From the NCBI GenBank assembly GCA_035492055.1, contig DATJJR010000081.1, forward strand, positions 5,652 through 69,651: DNA of 64,000 nt, written 5' to 3'. Below are positions 40,360-50,413 of the stretch, piece by piece. The stretch is from Ga0074130 sp035492055. GTDB lineage: Bacteria > Pseudomonadota > Gammaproteobacteria > Burkholderiales > Rhodocyclaceae. A program made the position numbers and the translations under genes. The notes beneath the pieces are model-generated. The model had not been told where the DNA came from, searched no databases, and was given only the letters and a program-made list of their open reading frames with translations. How positions within the stretch are numbered: the stretch's first letter is position 1; every line of letters starts with the position of its first letter.

Positions 40360-43300
40360 TCAGCTCACTTTGCTATAGCCGGCGATCAGGCGCAGCAATT
40401 CGTCCTCATCGTACGGTTTGCCAAGGTAATGGTTGACACCAATTTCGGCAGCGTAATTGCGATGCTTGTCGGCAGTCCGTGACGTAATCATCAGGATGGG
40501 TACGGACTTCAGGCGCTCGTCGGCGCGCACATTCCGCGTCAGGTCGAAGCCATCCATCCGCGGCATTTCAATATCGACCAGCATCACATCCGGCACGAGC
40601 TCAACCATTTGCTCCAATGCGTCAATGCCGTCCTTGGCTGTGATCACACGATAGCCAGCGCGTTCGAGCAAGCGGCCGGTGATCTTGCGTACAGTCAGCG
40701 AATCATCCACTACAAGGACGGTCGGGATGGCATTTGTGGCCTCGGCCGATTTGCCAACCCGAGTTTGCGTCAATACCGGTGCAACCGGGCGCGATATGCC
40801 TGCAAGGATGACTGGATCAATGATCAGTGCAATCTCGCCATCGCCAAGTACGGTCGCACTGACGATACCGGTGACGCGTGCAAGCTGCGGGCCGACGTTT
40901 TTGACTACCACTTCCTGATTGCCGAGCAGTGCATCAACTTCAAGCGCGATCTGGCGGTCGCCGCGCTTCAGCAACAAAAGCCAGTGACGGCGCGCCGGCT
41001 CGGGCTGCGCGCCAGGTTCGCCGAGCAGGTGTGGCAGGTAATGATATGGATAGGTTTCGTTGAGCCAATCGGCGCTGCCAGCTTGGCGGATGCTTTCAAT
41101 GATGGCCGGCTTGAGTTCGCGTACCTGCGCAACCATGCCGGCAGGCAGGATGAAGGTACGCAAACCTGCGCGCACCAATACGCCTTGTGCGACAGCCAGT
41201 GTCAGCGGCAGATAGATACTGAAGCTGGAGCCTTTGCCTGCAACTGTCGTGACTTCGATGCGACCGCCAAGATTTTGTACCTCACTCTTGACCACGTCCA
41301 TGCCGATGCCGCGGCCGGAAAGGGCAGTGACTTCAGTCGCCGTGGAAAAGCCGGGTGTGAAGATGAGGTCGATCAATGCTGCCTCATCGAGTTTGGCACC
41401 GGATGCGATAAGGCCGCGTGCTTCGCCTGTGGCACGGATGCGTTCGAAATCGAGACCGCCACCATCGTCTTGCAGCAGGATGGAGACTTCATTGCCGGTT
41501 TGCGCGAGGGTGATGAGGATCTCGCCTATTTCATCCTTGCCAGCAGCGCGGCGCGTATCGGTGTTTTCGAGACCGTGACCGACGGCATTGCGCAGCAAAT
41601 GTTCAAGCGGCCCGATCATGCCATCCAGCACGGAACGATCGAGTTCGGTCTGTGCACCGCGGATGTCGAGGCGGGCACGCTTGCCGGAGTCGCGCGAGGC
41701 CTGGCGCACGACGCGATAGAGGCGATCAGCGACCGAGTTGAAAGGCACCATGCGCACGCCCATCAGGGATTGCGACAGGTCGCGATTCAGACGTGCTTGT
41801 GCAACCAGCGCCGCATCGGTGTTTTCGAGGTTACGCAGCAGCGTGTGCTGAATGGTGGAAACGTCGTTCACGCTTTCTGCCATCAAGCGTGTGAGTTCCT
41901 GGAAGCGCGTGAAACGGTCAAATTCGAGCGGATCGAAAGTGGCGCTGTGTTCGCTGGTGATGCTTTGCTGTGACTGCATTTGCGACTCAGCCTGGATTTC
42001 AATCTCGCGCAGCTGGCTGCGCAGGCGAATCACATTTTCGGTCAGGTCTAGCAACGAGTCCTTGACGGTACGAATTTCGCCTTCGATGCGAGAGCGCGTG
42101 ATGGCGATTTCACCGGAACTGTTGACGAGATCGTCAATGAGCCCTGCGCGCACACGCAATACATTCGATGTATCGGCAGCACGTTTGGTCCCGGTTTGAT
42201 CGATAACTTCCGGTGTGGCCTCGGCAGCTTCCGCGGCACGCGCAGCAACGACAGGCTCTAGTGCCGACTCGCCGCGCCCAATGCGATCAAGCATGTTGGC
42301 GGCGCGGTCGTAAGCTGTATCGAGCGTATCGATCAGGCGCGTCGTTGCACCGAGCTGCATGCCGTGTTCGGCGCGCGTTTCCATGGCGTGCAGTAATTCA
42401 CCTAACGTCATGGCGCCGGCCATCCGTGCACTGCCTTTCAATGTGTGCAGTTGGCGTTGCAAGCGTTCACCGGCATCCTTGCTGCCTGGGTGCGCGCGCC
42501 AATCACGCAGCGCCTCGCCCATGCCTTCCATCAGACCGACACTCTCTTCCAGGAAGATGGGCAACAGCTGCACATCGATATCGTCTTCGACCAAACGGAA
42601 TTCAAGCGTTTCGGCCACGCCACTATCGACGTCCTGAGTGGACGAGATCGGCATCGGCGACGCAATCGAGTCTGGCTCGGTCAATGAGGGCTTGGTGGCC
42701 TCATTGGTAATATCTGATTCGGGGGCGACAAGCTGCGGTGTCGTTGTGTCCGCTGGTATATCGATTGATGCTTCAGCGCTTGATTCGATGACCGGTTCGA
42801 TCAATGCAGGCCTGGATACTTCGGACTGGTACTCAGAGAATTCGAGCGGCGCATCTGTCGCCGTTGTGGTTTTTTGCTCGGGCAACCAATCGTCCGGTGG
42901 ATCAAAAACGGAAAGCGAATTGACCGGTGCATCCGCTGGCAGCGGTGCGAGCTCGCTCAGCGCGTATTCCAGTGCTTCATCGTTGACCGGCATGCGACGA
43001 CCGGCGATGGCGCCGACCATGCCGTCTGCAGCACCAATTGCGCGTGCGATCACGGCGCGGTCATCCAGCGAAATGGGCCGAGCCGCACGCACGTAGCGTG
43101 TCAAAGCATCTTCGAGTGCGCCAACCAGTGCTTGCACGGGGATCACGCCAACCGTTGCGGAGATGCCGGCAAGCGTATGCGCAGCGCGGATCAGTTCATC
43201 CGACGGCATGGCCTCAAGTGCGGCAAATGCGTCCTGCATGGCCGCAACGTGTGTGCGTGCTTCACCGATATACGTATCAAAGAGCATCGGCGTGAGCGAT

Positions 43301-45879
43301 AGCGGGCCGATGTCGACAGTCACCGGTGCGCTCGGGAATTCAATGACCTTGGCACCACCGCTGGTGTTTTCCGTCGGATTTTCTTCGCCTTCGGATGCGT
43401 TTGTTTCAGAGGCAAGCACGGCGGCTTCGGGCGCCATAACCTCAGACAGCGTGGCTTCCGGGGCCGACATATCGTCGGACGGCATGCTTGCCGCCATGGG
43501 TTCCTCATCGGCTTCGCCGGCGAGCAGGCGCGTGCAGGCAGCGATGAGTACAGTGGCATCCGGGCTGGTTGTATTGCCGCTTTCGAGTGCAGCAACCCAA
43601 TCCGTGAATACGGCTTGGGCATTGCCGAGCATGCGCAATAGGGGCGGTGTACCGTCGTTTTCCTGTTGCAGCCACAGGTTCATCACCTGTTCCACAGCCC
43701 AGGCGGTTTCGCCAAGTTCATCGAGGCCGACCATACGGCCGCTGCCCTTCAAGGTATGGAAGCTGCGGCGGATCGTGACGAGCGTCTCGTGGTCGTGTGG
43801 ATCGCGTGTGGCAAGCGGCAGGGTTGTCGAGAGCGTGGCAAGCACCTCGCGTGCTTCTTCGAGAAAGATGCCGAGCAGCTCTGCATCGATGGTTTCGCGG
43901 CTGGAGCTCGCGAGGCGCAACGTATCTTCGGATGGCGCAATGACTTCGGTTGTTGCGACGAGCGGAGCGATCGCCTGATCGAGTGCCGGTGCGTTGGCGC
44001 GGTCATCGTTAAGCGCGGCAATGGCAGTATTGACCTGTTCGCGCAGTTCGCCGTCTGCGATGAGTTCGGCATCTTCGCGCAGGGTTTCGAGTTGCTGCTT
44101 GAGCTCGTCGCGAAGTCCAGTGTCCTCAGGGCGATCGCGCAATGCGCCGATCAGGGTTTGTGTCAGGCGCAAATTCTGTTCGAGATCGGTGCCGACTGCC
44201 GTGTTTGTTTCGCTGTTGGTTGCGCCATGCGGATTGAGAATGACATTGAGATCGGCCGGACCGTGACGCAACTGATCGACGAAAAAGCCGAGTGCAGAGA
44301 GCTTGCTCGCAATGTCCTCGAAATCCTCTTGGTGCAGTTCGGTGGCGGTTTCGAAATTGCGAATCTTCGTCTCGCATTCACGCAGAAGTGCCAGTGCGCC
44401 GGTTTCCCCAAGTACGGCGAACGCACCTGAAACTTGATCGATCGGCTTCTTGAGCGTGGATAAGCCTTCTTTGTCTTCCGGATTGCGGAAGAAGGCATCG
44501 AGCGTTTGTTCGATGGTGGCGAGATTGGCACCGATTTCGCGTACGACCTGCGCCATGAGCAGGCGCTCCTGTGCCTTGCGCGCAATATCGTCCAGTTGCG
44601 GCAGGGCAAGCTCGGCCAGCGATTCGCCGCGATTGAGCGCCGCGAGGCGCGCAACGGTCGCTTCCACCTGTGCCGGAAAATCCACAGCCAGGTTGGGCCA
44701 GGTGGCGATGCCGTTTTCAGCCAGTAACAAGGCCGTGGCAATTTCGATCGCGATGCTTTCATTCTGCTGCAAAGGATCGCGACGCAGCGTCTCTGCGATG
44801 TCGCTGATACCGTTGACGAGCTGCGTAAAGCCTTCGTGGCCGAGCTGGACGGCGAGCACGCACGCTTCGTCGATACGTTGATGGAAGCGTGGCAATGCCG
44901 CCGCTGTACCGACACTGAAACGGCTCCAGTCGTCCTTGGCATTGCCGATCAGGTCGCGCAGTTGCGCAATGACGGGGCGCTTGCTTTCGTCTGCATCAGT
45001 GACGATGCCCTTCGGCAGATGCTGCTCAAGCTGGAATGCCGCACGAACGAATTCGAGATGTTCGCTACCGGCGGGCGCAATGGCCACCTGATAGAGCATG
45101 TCGCGTTGTAGGCGCTCGGCGAGCGTGGTCGAGCCTTCGATCAGCTTGCGGATCTGCACGTCAAGGCGTGCATTGAGATCGCGCAGCACGCCGTTGGCAG
45201 CATTGCCGCCAGTGGCGCGCATGGCATCGATCATGCCCTGTGCCGTCCACCATAAGGTACGTCGTGCAGGTTGATTCTGTGTGGCTTCGATGCGGTCGAG
45301 TGCTTCCCGCATGTCGGTCAAGCCGTCGCTGCTGCCTTTCAGCCACTTGAGCAGACCGCGCTGATAATTCATGCGCGCCGACCTGAGGTAACGGCTGAGT
45401 TCATTTCCTTCAGGCAATGCGGTTTCGCTGTCGCGTTTGGGTGCTCTGAGTGACAGATCCGGGAAAAACAGATCTGAGGCAGATGGTTCGGGTTGCCCGC
45501 GCAACAGCATCAACGTGCAGTAGTGCGGATAGAGCTTGAGCGGCTGATCAGGGTTGCCTGCGACAAGATCGTCGAGGTAGTGGCGAATCGTGAACAGACC
45601 CTGTTCGGCAGCAGCGGCAACGTCTGGTGTGTATTGAAGTTCGCCCGCCTCAAGTGCGGCGAACAGTTTTTCCAGTGCCTCGGAATATTGTGTAATGCCG
45701 TCCAGCCCTACGATGGCGAGTGCACCGTGCGCCTGGTGAAGCTCGGCAGCGGCCTTGCTGATGACGGTTGAGTCGTCTTCAGCCGAGCGCAGCAGTTCGG
45801 CCGCGCGGTCAAGTGCGAGGTCGATTTCGCCCTTGACCCAAGTCAGCGGGCCGATGTCGAAAGAGTTGATCGAGTTCAT
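40360..45879 (-). CDS. chpA: Chemosensory histidine kinase ChpA/PilL with multiple Hpt domains, CheW and receiver
   Basis: An 1839-residue CheA-type kinase. An N-terminal Hpt-like fold (about 10-110, HQAHGAL) lacks a clear site. Three Hpt sites follow: His708 (SFHTLKGSGRM), His901 (AAHTLAGIS) and His1145 (LHTLKGSARM). The dimerisation region is about 1240-1330, the HATPase domain is about 1380-1560 (HLLRNAVGHGLE, DDGGGLD, GRGIGMDVV), the CheW-like domain 1565-1695, and a receiver 1718-1835 with Asp1769 (MLVDIEMPRMDG). Pro/Ser/Glu-rich linkers separate the Hpt units. Pseudomonas ChpA has more Hpt-type sites and is longer. It controls type IV pilus twitching. Last gene of pilG-pilH-pilI-pilJ-chpA. 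Confidence 0.93.
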   Translation of the reverse strand: MNSINSFDIGPLTWVKGEIDLALDRAAELLRSAEDDSTVISKAAAELHQAHGALAIVGLDGITQYSEALEKLFAALEAGELQYTPDVAAAAEQGLFTIRHYLDDLVAGNPDQPLKLYPHYCTLMLLRGQPEPSASDLFFPDLSLRAPKRDSETALPEGNELSRYLRSARMNYQRGLLKWLKGSSDGLTDMREALDRIEATQNQPARRTLWWTAQGMIDAMRATGGNAANGVLRDLNARLDVQIRKLIEGSTTLAERLQRDMLYQVAIAPAGSEHLEFVRAAFQLEQHLPKGIVTDADESKRPVIAQLRDLIGNAKDDWSRFSVGTAAALPRFHQRIDEACVLAVQLGHEGFTQLVNGISDIAETLRRDPLQQNESIAIEIATALLLAENGIATWPNLAVDFPAQVEATVARLAALNRGESLAELALPQLDDIARKAQERLLMAQVVREIGANLATIEQTLDAFFRNPEDKEGLSTLKKPIDQVSGAFAVLGETGALALLRECETKIRNFETATELHQEDFEDIASKLSALGFFVDQLRHGPADLNVILNPHGATNSETNTAVGTDLEQNLRLTQTLIGALRDRPEDTGLRDELKQQLETLREDAELIADGELREQVNTAIAALNDDRANAPALDQAIAPLVATTEVIAPSEDTLRLASSSRETIDAELLGIFLEEAREVLATLSTTLPLATRDPHDHETLVTIRRSFHTLKGSGRMVGLDELGETAWAVEQVMNLWLQQENDGTPPLLRMLGNAQAVFTDWVAALESGNTTSPDATVLIAACTRLLAGEADEEPMAASMPSDDMSAPEATLSEVMAPEAAVLASETNASEGEENPTENTSGGAKVIEFPSAPVTVDIGPLSLTPMLFDTYIGEARTHVAAMQDAFAALEAMPSDELIRAAHTLAGISATVGVIPVQALVGALEDALTRYVRAARPISLDDRAVIARAIGAADGMVGAIAGRRMPVNDEALEYALSELAPLPADAPVNSLSVFDPPDDWLPEQKTTTATDAPLEFSEYQSEVSRPALIEPVIESSAEASIDIPADTTTPQLVAPESDITNEATKPSLTEPDSIASPMPISSTQDVDSGVAETLEFRLVEDDIDVQLLPIFLEESVGLMEGMGEALRDWRAHPGSKDAGERLQRQLHTLKGSARMAGAMTLGELLHAMETRAEHGMQLGATTRLIDTLDTAYDRAANMLDRIGRGESALEPVVAARAAEAAEATPEVIDQTGTKRAADTSNVLRVRAGLIDDLVNSSGEIAITRSRIEGEIRTVKDSLLDLTENVIRLRSQLREIEIQAESQMQSQQSITSEHSATFDPLEFDRFTRFQELTRLMAESVNDVSTIQHTLLRNLENTDAALVAQARLNRDLSQSLMGVRMVPFNSVADRLYRVVRQASRDSGKRARLDIRGAQTELDRSVLDGMIGPLEHLLRNAVGHGLENTDTRRAAGKDEIGEILITLAQTGNEVSILLQDDGGGLDFERIRATGEARGLIASGAKLDEAALIDLIFTPGFSTATEVTALSGRGIGMDVVKSEVQNLGGRIEVTTVAGKGSSFSIYLPLTLAVAQGVLVRAGLRTFILPAGMVAQVRELKPAIIESIRQAGSADWLNETYPYHYLPHLLGEPGAQPEPARRHWLLLLKRGDRQIALEVDALLGNQEVVVKNVGPQLARVTGIVSATVLGDGEIALIIDPVILAGISRPVAPVLTQTRVGKSAEATNAIPTVLVVDDSLTVRKITGRLLERAGYRVITAKDGIDALEQMVELVPDVMLVDIEMPRMDGFDLTRNVRADERLKSVPILMITSRTADKHRNYAAEIGVNHYLGKPYDEDELLRLIAGYSKVS

Positions 45880-45893
45880 TTAGCCCTTGTTTC

Positions 45894-47870
45894 TTAGACC
45901 TTGAAGCCGGAGACAGAGCCTTTGAGTTCGCTTGCGAGTTCGGCCAGCTCACCGATGGAACCGGCAGTTTGCCGCGTGCCGGTCGTAGTCTGTTCGGTAA
46001 TGTGCAAAATGTTCTGCATCAGTTTGGCCACATCGGTTGCGACGGCGGCCTGCTTTTCCGTGTCACCGGAAATCGACTGAATCAGGTCTGCGAGATTTTT
46101 GGAGACATTGGAAATCTCTTCCAGCGCCTGGCCCGCAGCATCGGAAAGTTGTGCACCTTCAACCACACCCTGTGTTGAGTTTTCCATGGCGGAAACGGCA
46201 TCGTGTGTATCGGTCTGAATCGTCTTCACGATGGCGGCGATCTGCTTGGTTGCCTCAGCGGAACGTTCCGCGAGGCGCTGCACTTCTTCCGCAACCACGG
46301 TGAAGCCTCGGCCTGCTTCGCCGGCGGAGGCTGCCTGAATGGCCGCATTCAGTGCCAGCACGTTGGTTTGCTCGGTAATGTCGGAAATCAGTTCCACGAT
46401 TTCCCCGATCTCTTGCGACGACTCGCCGAGACGCTTGATTCGCTTTGACGTTTCCTGAATCTGCTGGCGAATTTCGTTCATGCCCTTGATCGAGTTCGTC
46501 ACAGCAGCAGAACCCTTTTGCGCAGCGGAAAGTGCGTTCAAGGCAACGCGTGCGGATTCGCTTGCGTTGACGGAAACGTTGGTCATCGATTGCGCCATGT
46601 CCAGCACCGAACTGCTGGCACTTCGAATTTCCTGCGACTGCGTTTCGGTTGCCGAGAGCAATTCGTCGGTGGTGTTCTGCGCCGCGGCGGAAGCGCCGGT
46701 CACGCGAGTGGCTGCATCATTGATTCGCTTCACCAGCACGGAGAGCTCTTCGACGGTGTAGTTGACCGAGTCGGCGATGGCGCCCGTGATGTCTTCCGTC
46801 ACTGTTGCTCGCACGGTAAGGTCACCGTCGGCGAGATCGCCCATTTCATTCATCAGGCGCAGAATGGCTTCCTGTGAGGCATTCCGTTCGGTTTCCGCGC
46901 GTTCGCGCAGGCTTTCGGATTCGATATTCCGTTCGGCGGCCTCTTCGTTGAAGATCTTCACCACCACGACCAGCAGCGTCAACACCAGCGAGGCGAAGAT
47001 AGCGAACAAGGCTGTGTTGATGGTGCGCTGGTCAACCTGTGCTTCGAAAGTAGCAAGTACGTTGTCTGCGGCATTGCCGAGCGGGGCGAGATTGGCAGCA
47101 AACTGCGTGGCGCCTTCGCGCGCCTTGAGGAAGGCGGTTGGATCGGTCGGCAACGCGGAAAGCAGTGCCTTGGCCGAATTACCGAGGTCGCTGTTATCGC
47201 CCTTGCCGACAATGAACTCCAGTTGCATGCGCAGATCACGCATCAACGCGCCGGCATCACCCACGGGATTCGGAGAAGCCAATTGCCCTGCCACACGCAA
47301 TAGGCGATCGCCTTGGCCGCCCCAACCTGACTTGGCATTGCCGTCGGCAATGAAGCGGCCCAGGGCCACATAGACTTTTTGCTGATCGAGCAGGCTCAGC
47401 AGGCGTGTATTTGCCGCGCTCCACTCTTTCTCGAGCTTCCCGACCTGAGGGCCGACAGTATCGCCAGAGGAGCGAATCTTCACCCCTTCGTAGTCGCCAC
47501 CTTTGGAGAGAATGCTCAACCCCTCGTCAAATTTGGCGCGCGTGTCACGCAATTCGCTGAATCCTGCGGGTTGGCCGGTCTGCGCCAAAATTGCTGCTTT
47601 CGACAAACGCTGGAGGTCGTAGCCAAGTTCGTGACCGATACGGGTCCGGGTATCGTCGGCGAGTTCGGCGCGGTTGTTCACCCAAGAGATGAGTGCCATG
47701 AGCACCACTGCGGCGATAAAGAAGGCACCGAAGAATTTGAGTTGGCGGCTGAGTTGGTGTTTCTGGCGATCACGCTTGGCGGTGTCTGCGGGCGTGGCGG
47801 GGGCGACAACGTCGTCGCCTCCCTTCTTCAGGCCGGGCAGGTTGAACGAAGGCAGTTTGAAAGATGCCAT
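45894..47870 (-). CDS. pilJ: Twitching-motility chemoreceptor PilJ
   Basis: A 658-residue receptor from ATG 47870 (GGAG lies 8 nt upstream; an ATG two codons earlier is less well placed). The N-terminus is Pro-rich, then TM1 about 47-65, a periplasmic region with two PilJ-type helical modules to about 285, TM2 about 290-312, HAMP-like region to about 370, and a signalling domain with hairpin tip DITEQTNVLALNAAIQAASA and GFTVVAEEVQRLAE. It senses surface contact or pilin signals and drives ChpA. Only 14 bp separate it from chpA. Confidence 0.93.
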   Translation of the reverse strand: MASFKLPSFNLPGLKKGGDDVVAPATPADTAKRDRQKHQLSRQLKFFGAFFIAAVVLMALISWVNNRAELADDTRTRIGHELGYDLQRLSKAAILAQTGQPAGFSELRDTRAKFDEGLSILSKGGDYEGVKIRSSGDTVGPQVGKLEKEWSAANTRLLSLLDQQKVYVALGRFIADGNAKSGWGGQGDRLLRVAGQLASPNPVGDAGALMRDLRMQLEFIVGKGDNSDLGNSAKALLSALPTDPTAFLKAREGATQFAANLAPLGNAADNVLATFEAQVDQRTINTALFAIFASLVLTLLVVVVKIFNEEAAERNIESESLRERAETERNASQEAILRLMNEMGDLADGDLTVRATVTEDITGAIADSVNYTVEELSVLVKRINDAATRVTGASAAAQNTTDELLSATETQSQEIRSASSSVLDMAQSMTNVSVNASESARVALNALSAAQKGSAAVTNSIKGMNEIRQQIQETSKRIKRLGESSQEIGEIVELISDITEQTNVLALNAAIQAASAGEAGRGFTVVAEEVQRLAERSAEATKQIAAIVKTIQTDTHDAVSAMENSTQGVVEGAQLSDAAGQALEEISNVSKNLADLIQSISGDTEKQAAVATDVAKLMQNILHITEQTTTGTRQTAGSIGELAELASELKGSVSGFKV

Positions 47871-47905
47871 AACCATCTCCAGTAAAACGCCATCAGGCGT
47901 TCAAG

Positions 47906-48424
47906 TCATAGGGCGATATCGAGAAAACCGGGGTCTTGCAATAATTCGGCAAGGGCGATGTGCAGCCACATATTGCCTTGTTCGTCCTGATAGGCGGCGT
48001 CGATCCACGCCGCTTTGGGCGCATCAGACGGCATGTCTGCATTACGCAATGCAGACATGGGCCGCAGCCCTTCAATGCTTTCAACCAGCAGCGCACTATT
48101 GGTGCCGTGGCGTGCGCCGATGAGCAGCAAGCGGCTGCGGTCGGTGCGTGCCGTCGGTGTGCTGCCGGCGAATTGAGCAAAGTCGGCGACGGCATGCAAG
48201 GCGCCGCGAATATTCGCCATGCCCGCAAACCATGCCTTGGTCAGCGGAACCGATGACAGAGTCGGCAGCGGCACGACTTCACCCGAATCAGGCAATTCAA
48301 GCAGCCAGCGACGCTGGCCGGCACGAAAGCCAAGCATGGGCGGAACAGTTTCCCCGCGCTGCGCCGATTGCAGGCGCGCGCTCAGGTTTTCCTGGAAATC
48401 CCGCAGGCTAAGCCGTTTTGCCAT
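47906..48424 (-). CDS. pilI: CheW-like adaptor PilI
   Basis: A 172-residue CheW-fold protein. LGFRAGQRRWLLELPDSGEVVPLP and the SSVPLTKAWFAGMANIRGALH segment are the first CheW subdomains; the VES/EGLRPM region follows. It links the PilJ receptor to ChpA. It lies 35 bp upstream of pilJ and 16 bp downstream of pilH. Confidence 0.9.
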   Translation of the reverse strand: MAKRLSLRDFQENLSARLQSAQRGETVPPMLGFRAGQRRWLLELPDSGEVVPLPTLSSVPLTKAWFAGMANIRGALHAVADFAQFAGSTPTARTDRSRLLLIGARHGTNSALLVESIEGLRPMSALRNADMPSDAPKAAWIDAAYQDEQGNMWLHIALAELLQDPGFLDIAL

Positions 48425-48440
48425 TGATCTGTATGTTGGC

Positions 48441-48803
48441 TCAGAGCGCCGCGAGCTTGGCGAGCAGCGCGTCGCTATCGACCGGTTTGACCAGATAGTC
48501 GAATGCGCCCTGGCGCATGCCCCATATCTTGTCGGTTTCCTGATCCTTGCTCGTGCACATGATGACAGGGATGTGCTTGGTCGCGTCGTCGCGCGAGATC
48601 GTGCGCGTGGCCTGGTAGCCGTTCATGCCGGGCATGACGACGTCCATGAGAATGACGTCCGGCAGTTCACGCTTGGCAGCGGCGACACCTTCTTCCCCGT
48701 TGGTGGCGGTCACGATGTTGTATCCCTTGCCTTCGAGCAGGGTGACGAGCACATGGCGTTCGGTGGGCGAATCATCGACGACGAGAATTTTCTTGATAGA
48801 CAT
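48441..48803 (-). CDS. pilH: Twitching response regulator PilH
   Basis: A 120-residue single-receiver protein. Acid pocket VVDDS at 8-12, phospho-acceptor Asp54 in ILMDVVMPGMNGYQ, and the C-terminal YLVKPVD Lys. In the Chp system PilH acts as phosphate sink or retraction regulator. It is between pilG and pilI in the usual order. Confidence 0.9.
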   Translation of the reverse strand: MSIKKILVVDDSPTERHVLVTLLEGKGYNIVTATNGEEGVAAAKRELPDVILMDVVMPGMNGYQATRTISRDDATKHIPVIMCTSKDQETDKIWGMRQGAFDYLVKPVDSDALLAKLAAL

Positions 48804-48852
48804 TGCAGTTCCTTCGGTGTTGCGGTGTGGCGTAAAGAGAGGCGTTGCGGAT

Positions 48853-49245
48853 TCAGTTGCTGCGAGCGTGCGTAGCGACGGTGCTCAACAGGCTGTCTTT
48901 TGTAAAAGGCTTGGTCAGGTATTCATCGGAGCCAACCATGCGGCCGCGTGCGCGATCGAAAAGCCCGTCCTTTGAAGACAACATGACGACGGGGGTACTG
49001 GCGAAGCGCGGGTTTTTCTTGATCAGGGCGCAGGTTTGGTAACCATCGAGGCGCGGCATCAGGATGTCGCAGAAAACCAGATCGGGCTGGTGATCAGCAA
49101 TCTTGGCCAGTGCATCGAAGCCATCCTCTGCCAGTACGACCTGGCAACCGGCCTGGACCAGAAAGATTTCCGCGCTTTTGCGGATCGTGTTCGAGTCATC
49201 GATAACCATGACCTTCACACTATTCAGATTGCGTGTCTCGCTCAC
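48853..49245 (-). CDS. pilG: Twitching response regulator PilG
   Basis: A 130-residue single-receiver protein with a short N-terminal extension. Acid pocket VIDDS (14-18), phospho-Asp60 in LVFCDILMPRLDGYQ, conserved Lys in YLTKPFT. PilG promotes pilus extension through the PilB/FimL pathway. First gene of the Chp operon; rubredoxin lies 53 bp upstream on the same strand. Confidence 0.9.
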   Translation of the reverse strand: MSETRNLNSVKVMVIDDSNTIRKSAEIFLVQAGCQVVLAEDGFDALAKIADHQPDLVFCDILMPRLDGYQTCALIKKNPRFASTPVVMLSSKDGLFDRARGRMVGSDEYLTKPFTKDSLLSTVATHARSN

Positions 49246-49298
49246 CTGCGGTTTTCCCCTCTGACCTTGGATATCGGAAAGCGTGCGGCCTTGCCGTC

Positions 49299-49478
49299 TT
49301 AGACTTTGATCATCTCGAAATCATCCTTGCGGGCACCGCATTCCGGGCAGGCCCAGTTTGGCGGTACATCCTCCCAGCGTGTGCCGGGTGGAATACCTTC
49401 ATCGGGCAAGCCAGCTGCTTCGTCATAAATGAAGCCGCATATGAGGCACATCCAAGTATGGAAGGGTTGGTCGCTCAT
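49299..49478 (-). CDS. rubA: Rubredoxin
   Basis: A 59-residue rubredoxin starting MSDQPFHTWMCLICG at ATG 49478. The four iron-binding Cys are Cys11, Cys14, Cys44 and Cys47 (CLICGFIYDEAAGLPDEGI and WACPECGARKDDFE). It is a one-electron carrier. It is upstream of pilG, an arrangement seen in other betaproteobacteria, and divergent from thiD. Partner oxidoreductase is not in the window. Confidence 0.94.
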   Translation of the reverse strand: MSDQPFHTWMCLICGFIYDEAAGLPDEGIPPGTRWEDVPPNWACPECGARKDDFEMIKV

Positions 49479-49570
49479 GGTCGCCGCAAGGATTCGTTCG
49501 GTTAGAATGGGGGCAACTATACCGCAGACTTTTGCCGTTTGTGCCGGTTCTGCAATATCTCCCCCGCACC

Positions 49571-50413
49571 ATGACAACCCCAGCCGCTCCTCCTATCGTT
49601 TTGAGTTTTGCCGCCTCCGATCCTACCGGTGGGGCCGGCATCCAGGCTGACCTGCTCGCCATGGCCGGCATGGGTTGCCATCCGTTGTCGGTGATTACCG
49701 GTATTACCGTGCAGGACACGACCGGCGTCGAGGATGTTTTGCCCATTGAAGCTGGCTGGGTCGAGGATCAGGCCCGCTGCCTGCTGGAGGACATGCCGGT
49801 AGCCGCGTTCAAGATCGGCATGCTGGGCAGCGTTGAAAATGTGGCGGCCATCGCCGAAGTTATTGCCGACTACCCCGATATTCCGCTGGTGTTCGATCCT
49901 GTACTGGCATCCGGGCGTGGCGATCCGCTGGCTGACGAGGAAATGATCGAGGCGGTGATTGAATTGTTACTGCCGCAAACAACGTTGCTTACACCCAACA
50001 GTCTGGAAGCCCGGCGGCTGGCGCAGATCGACGACGAAGCCGAGATGCCCGACTTACCCGAATGTGCGCGTCGTTTGCTCGGTGCGGGTTGTGAATACGT
50101 ACTCGTGACCGGTACGCATGAAAACACGACGCAGGTCGTGAATACGCTGTATGGCAGCCATGGCGTGGTACGTGCCGATAGCTGGCAGCGCTTGCCCGGC
50201 AGTTACCACGGCTCGGGCTGTACGTTGGCTTCATCGATTGCTGCTGCACTGGCCCAAGGGTTGACGATAGAGCAGGCCGTGCAGGAAGCGCAGGAATACA
50301 CCTGGAAGAGCCTTGCGGCCGGGTTCCGTGCCGGCATGGGGCAATACATTCCCGATCGTTTCTTCTGGGCGAGAAATGTGGCGGGAAATCAAAAGAAAGA
50401 CTCTCAGGAATGA
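49571..50413 (+). CDS. thiD: Hydroxymethylpyrimidine/phosphomethylpyrimidine kinase
   Basis: A 280-residue ribokinase-fold kinase from ATG 49571. Signatures are SFAASDPTGGAGIQADLLA (N-terminal), KIGMLGS, VFDPVLASGRGDPL, LTPNSLEARRL and the C-terminal GSYHGSGCTLASSIAAALA anion hole. It makes HMP-pyrophosphate for thiamine synthesis. Its stop overlaps the thiE start by ATGA. No TPP riboswitch is apparent in the short leader. Confidence 0.93.
   Translation: MTTPAAPPIVLSFAASDPTGGAGIQADLLAMAGMGCHPLSVITGITVQDTTGVEDVLPIEAGWVEDQARCLLEDMPVAAFKIGMLGSVENVAAIAEVIADYPDIPLVFDPVLASGRGDPLADEEMIEAVIELLLPQTTLLTPNSLEARRLAQIDDEAEMPDLPECARRLLGAGCEYVLVTGTHENTTQVVNTLYGSHGVVRADSWQRLPGSYHGSGCTLASSIAAALAQGLTIEQAVQEAQEYTWKSLAAGFRAGMGQYIPDRFFWARNVAGNQKKDSQE

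Noticed and set aside
40609..41973. Plus-strand open frame opposite chpA
   Set aside because: Shadow of the kinase catalytic domain; Cys-rich composition typical of antisense translation.
49479..49571. TPP riboswitch before thiD
   Set aside because: The leader is under 95 nt and lacks the CUGAGA and related conserved blocks.
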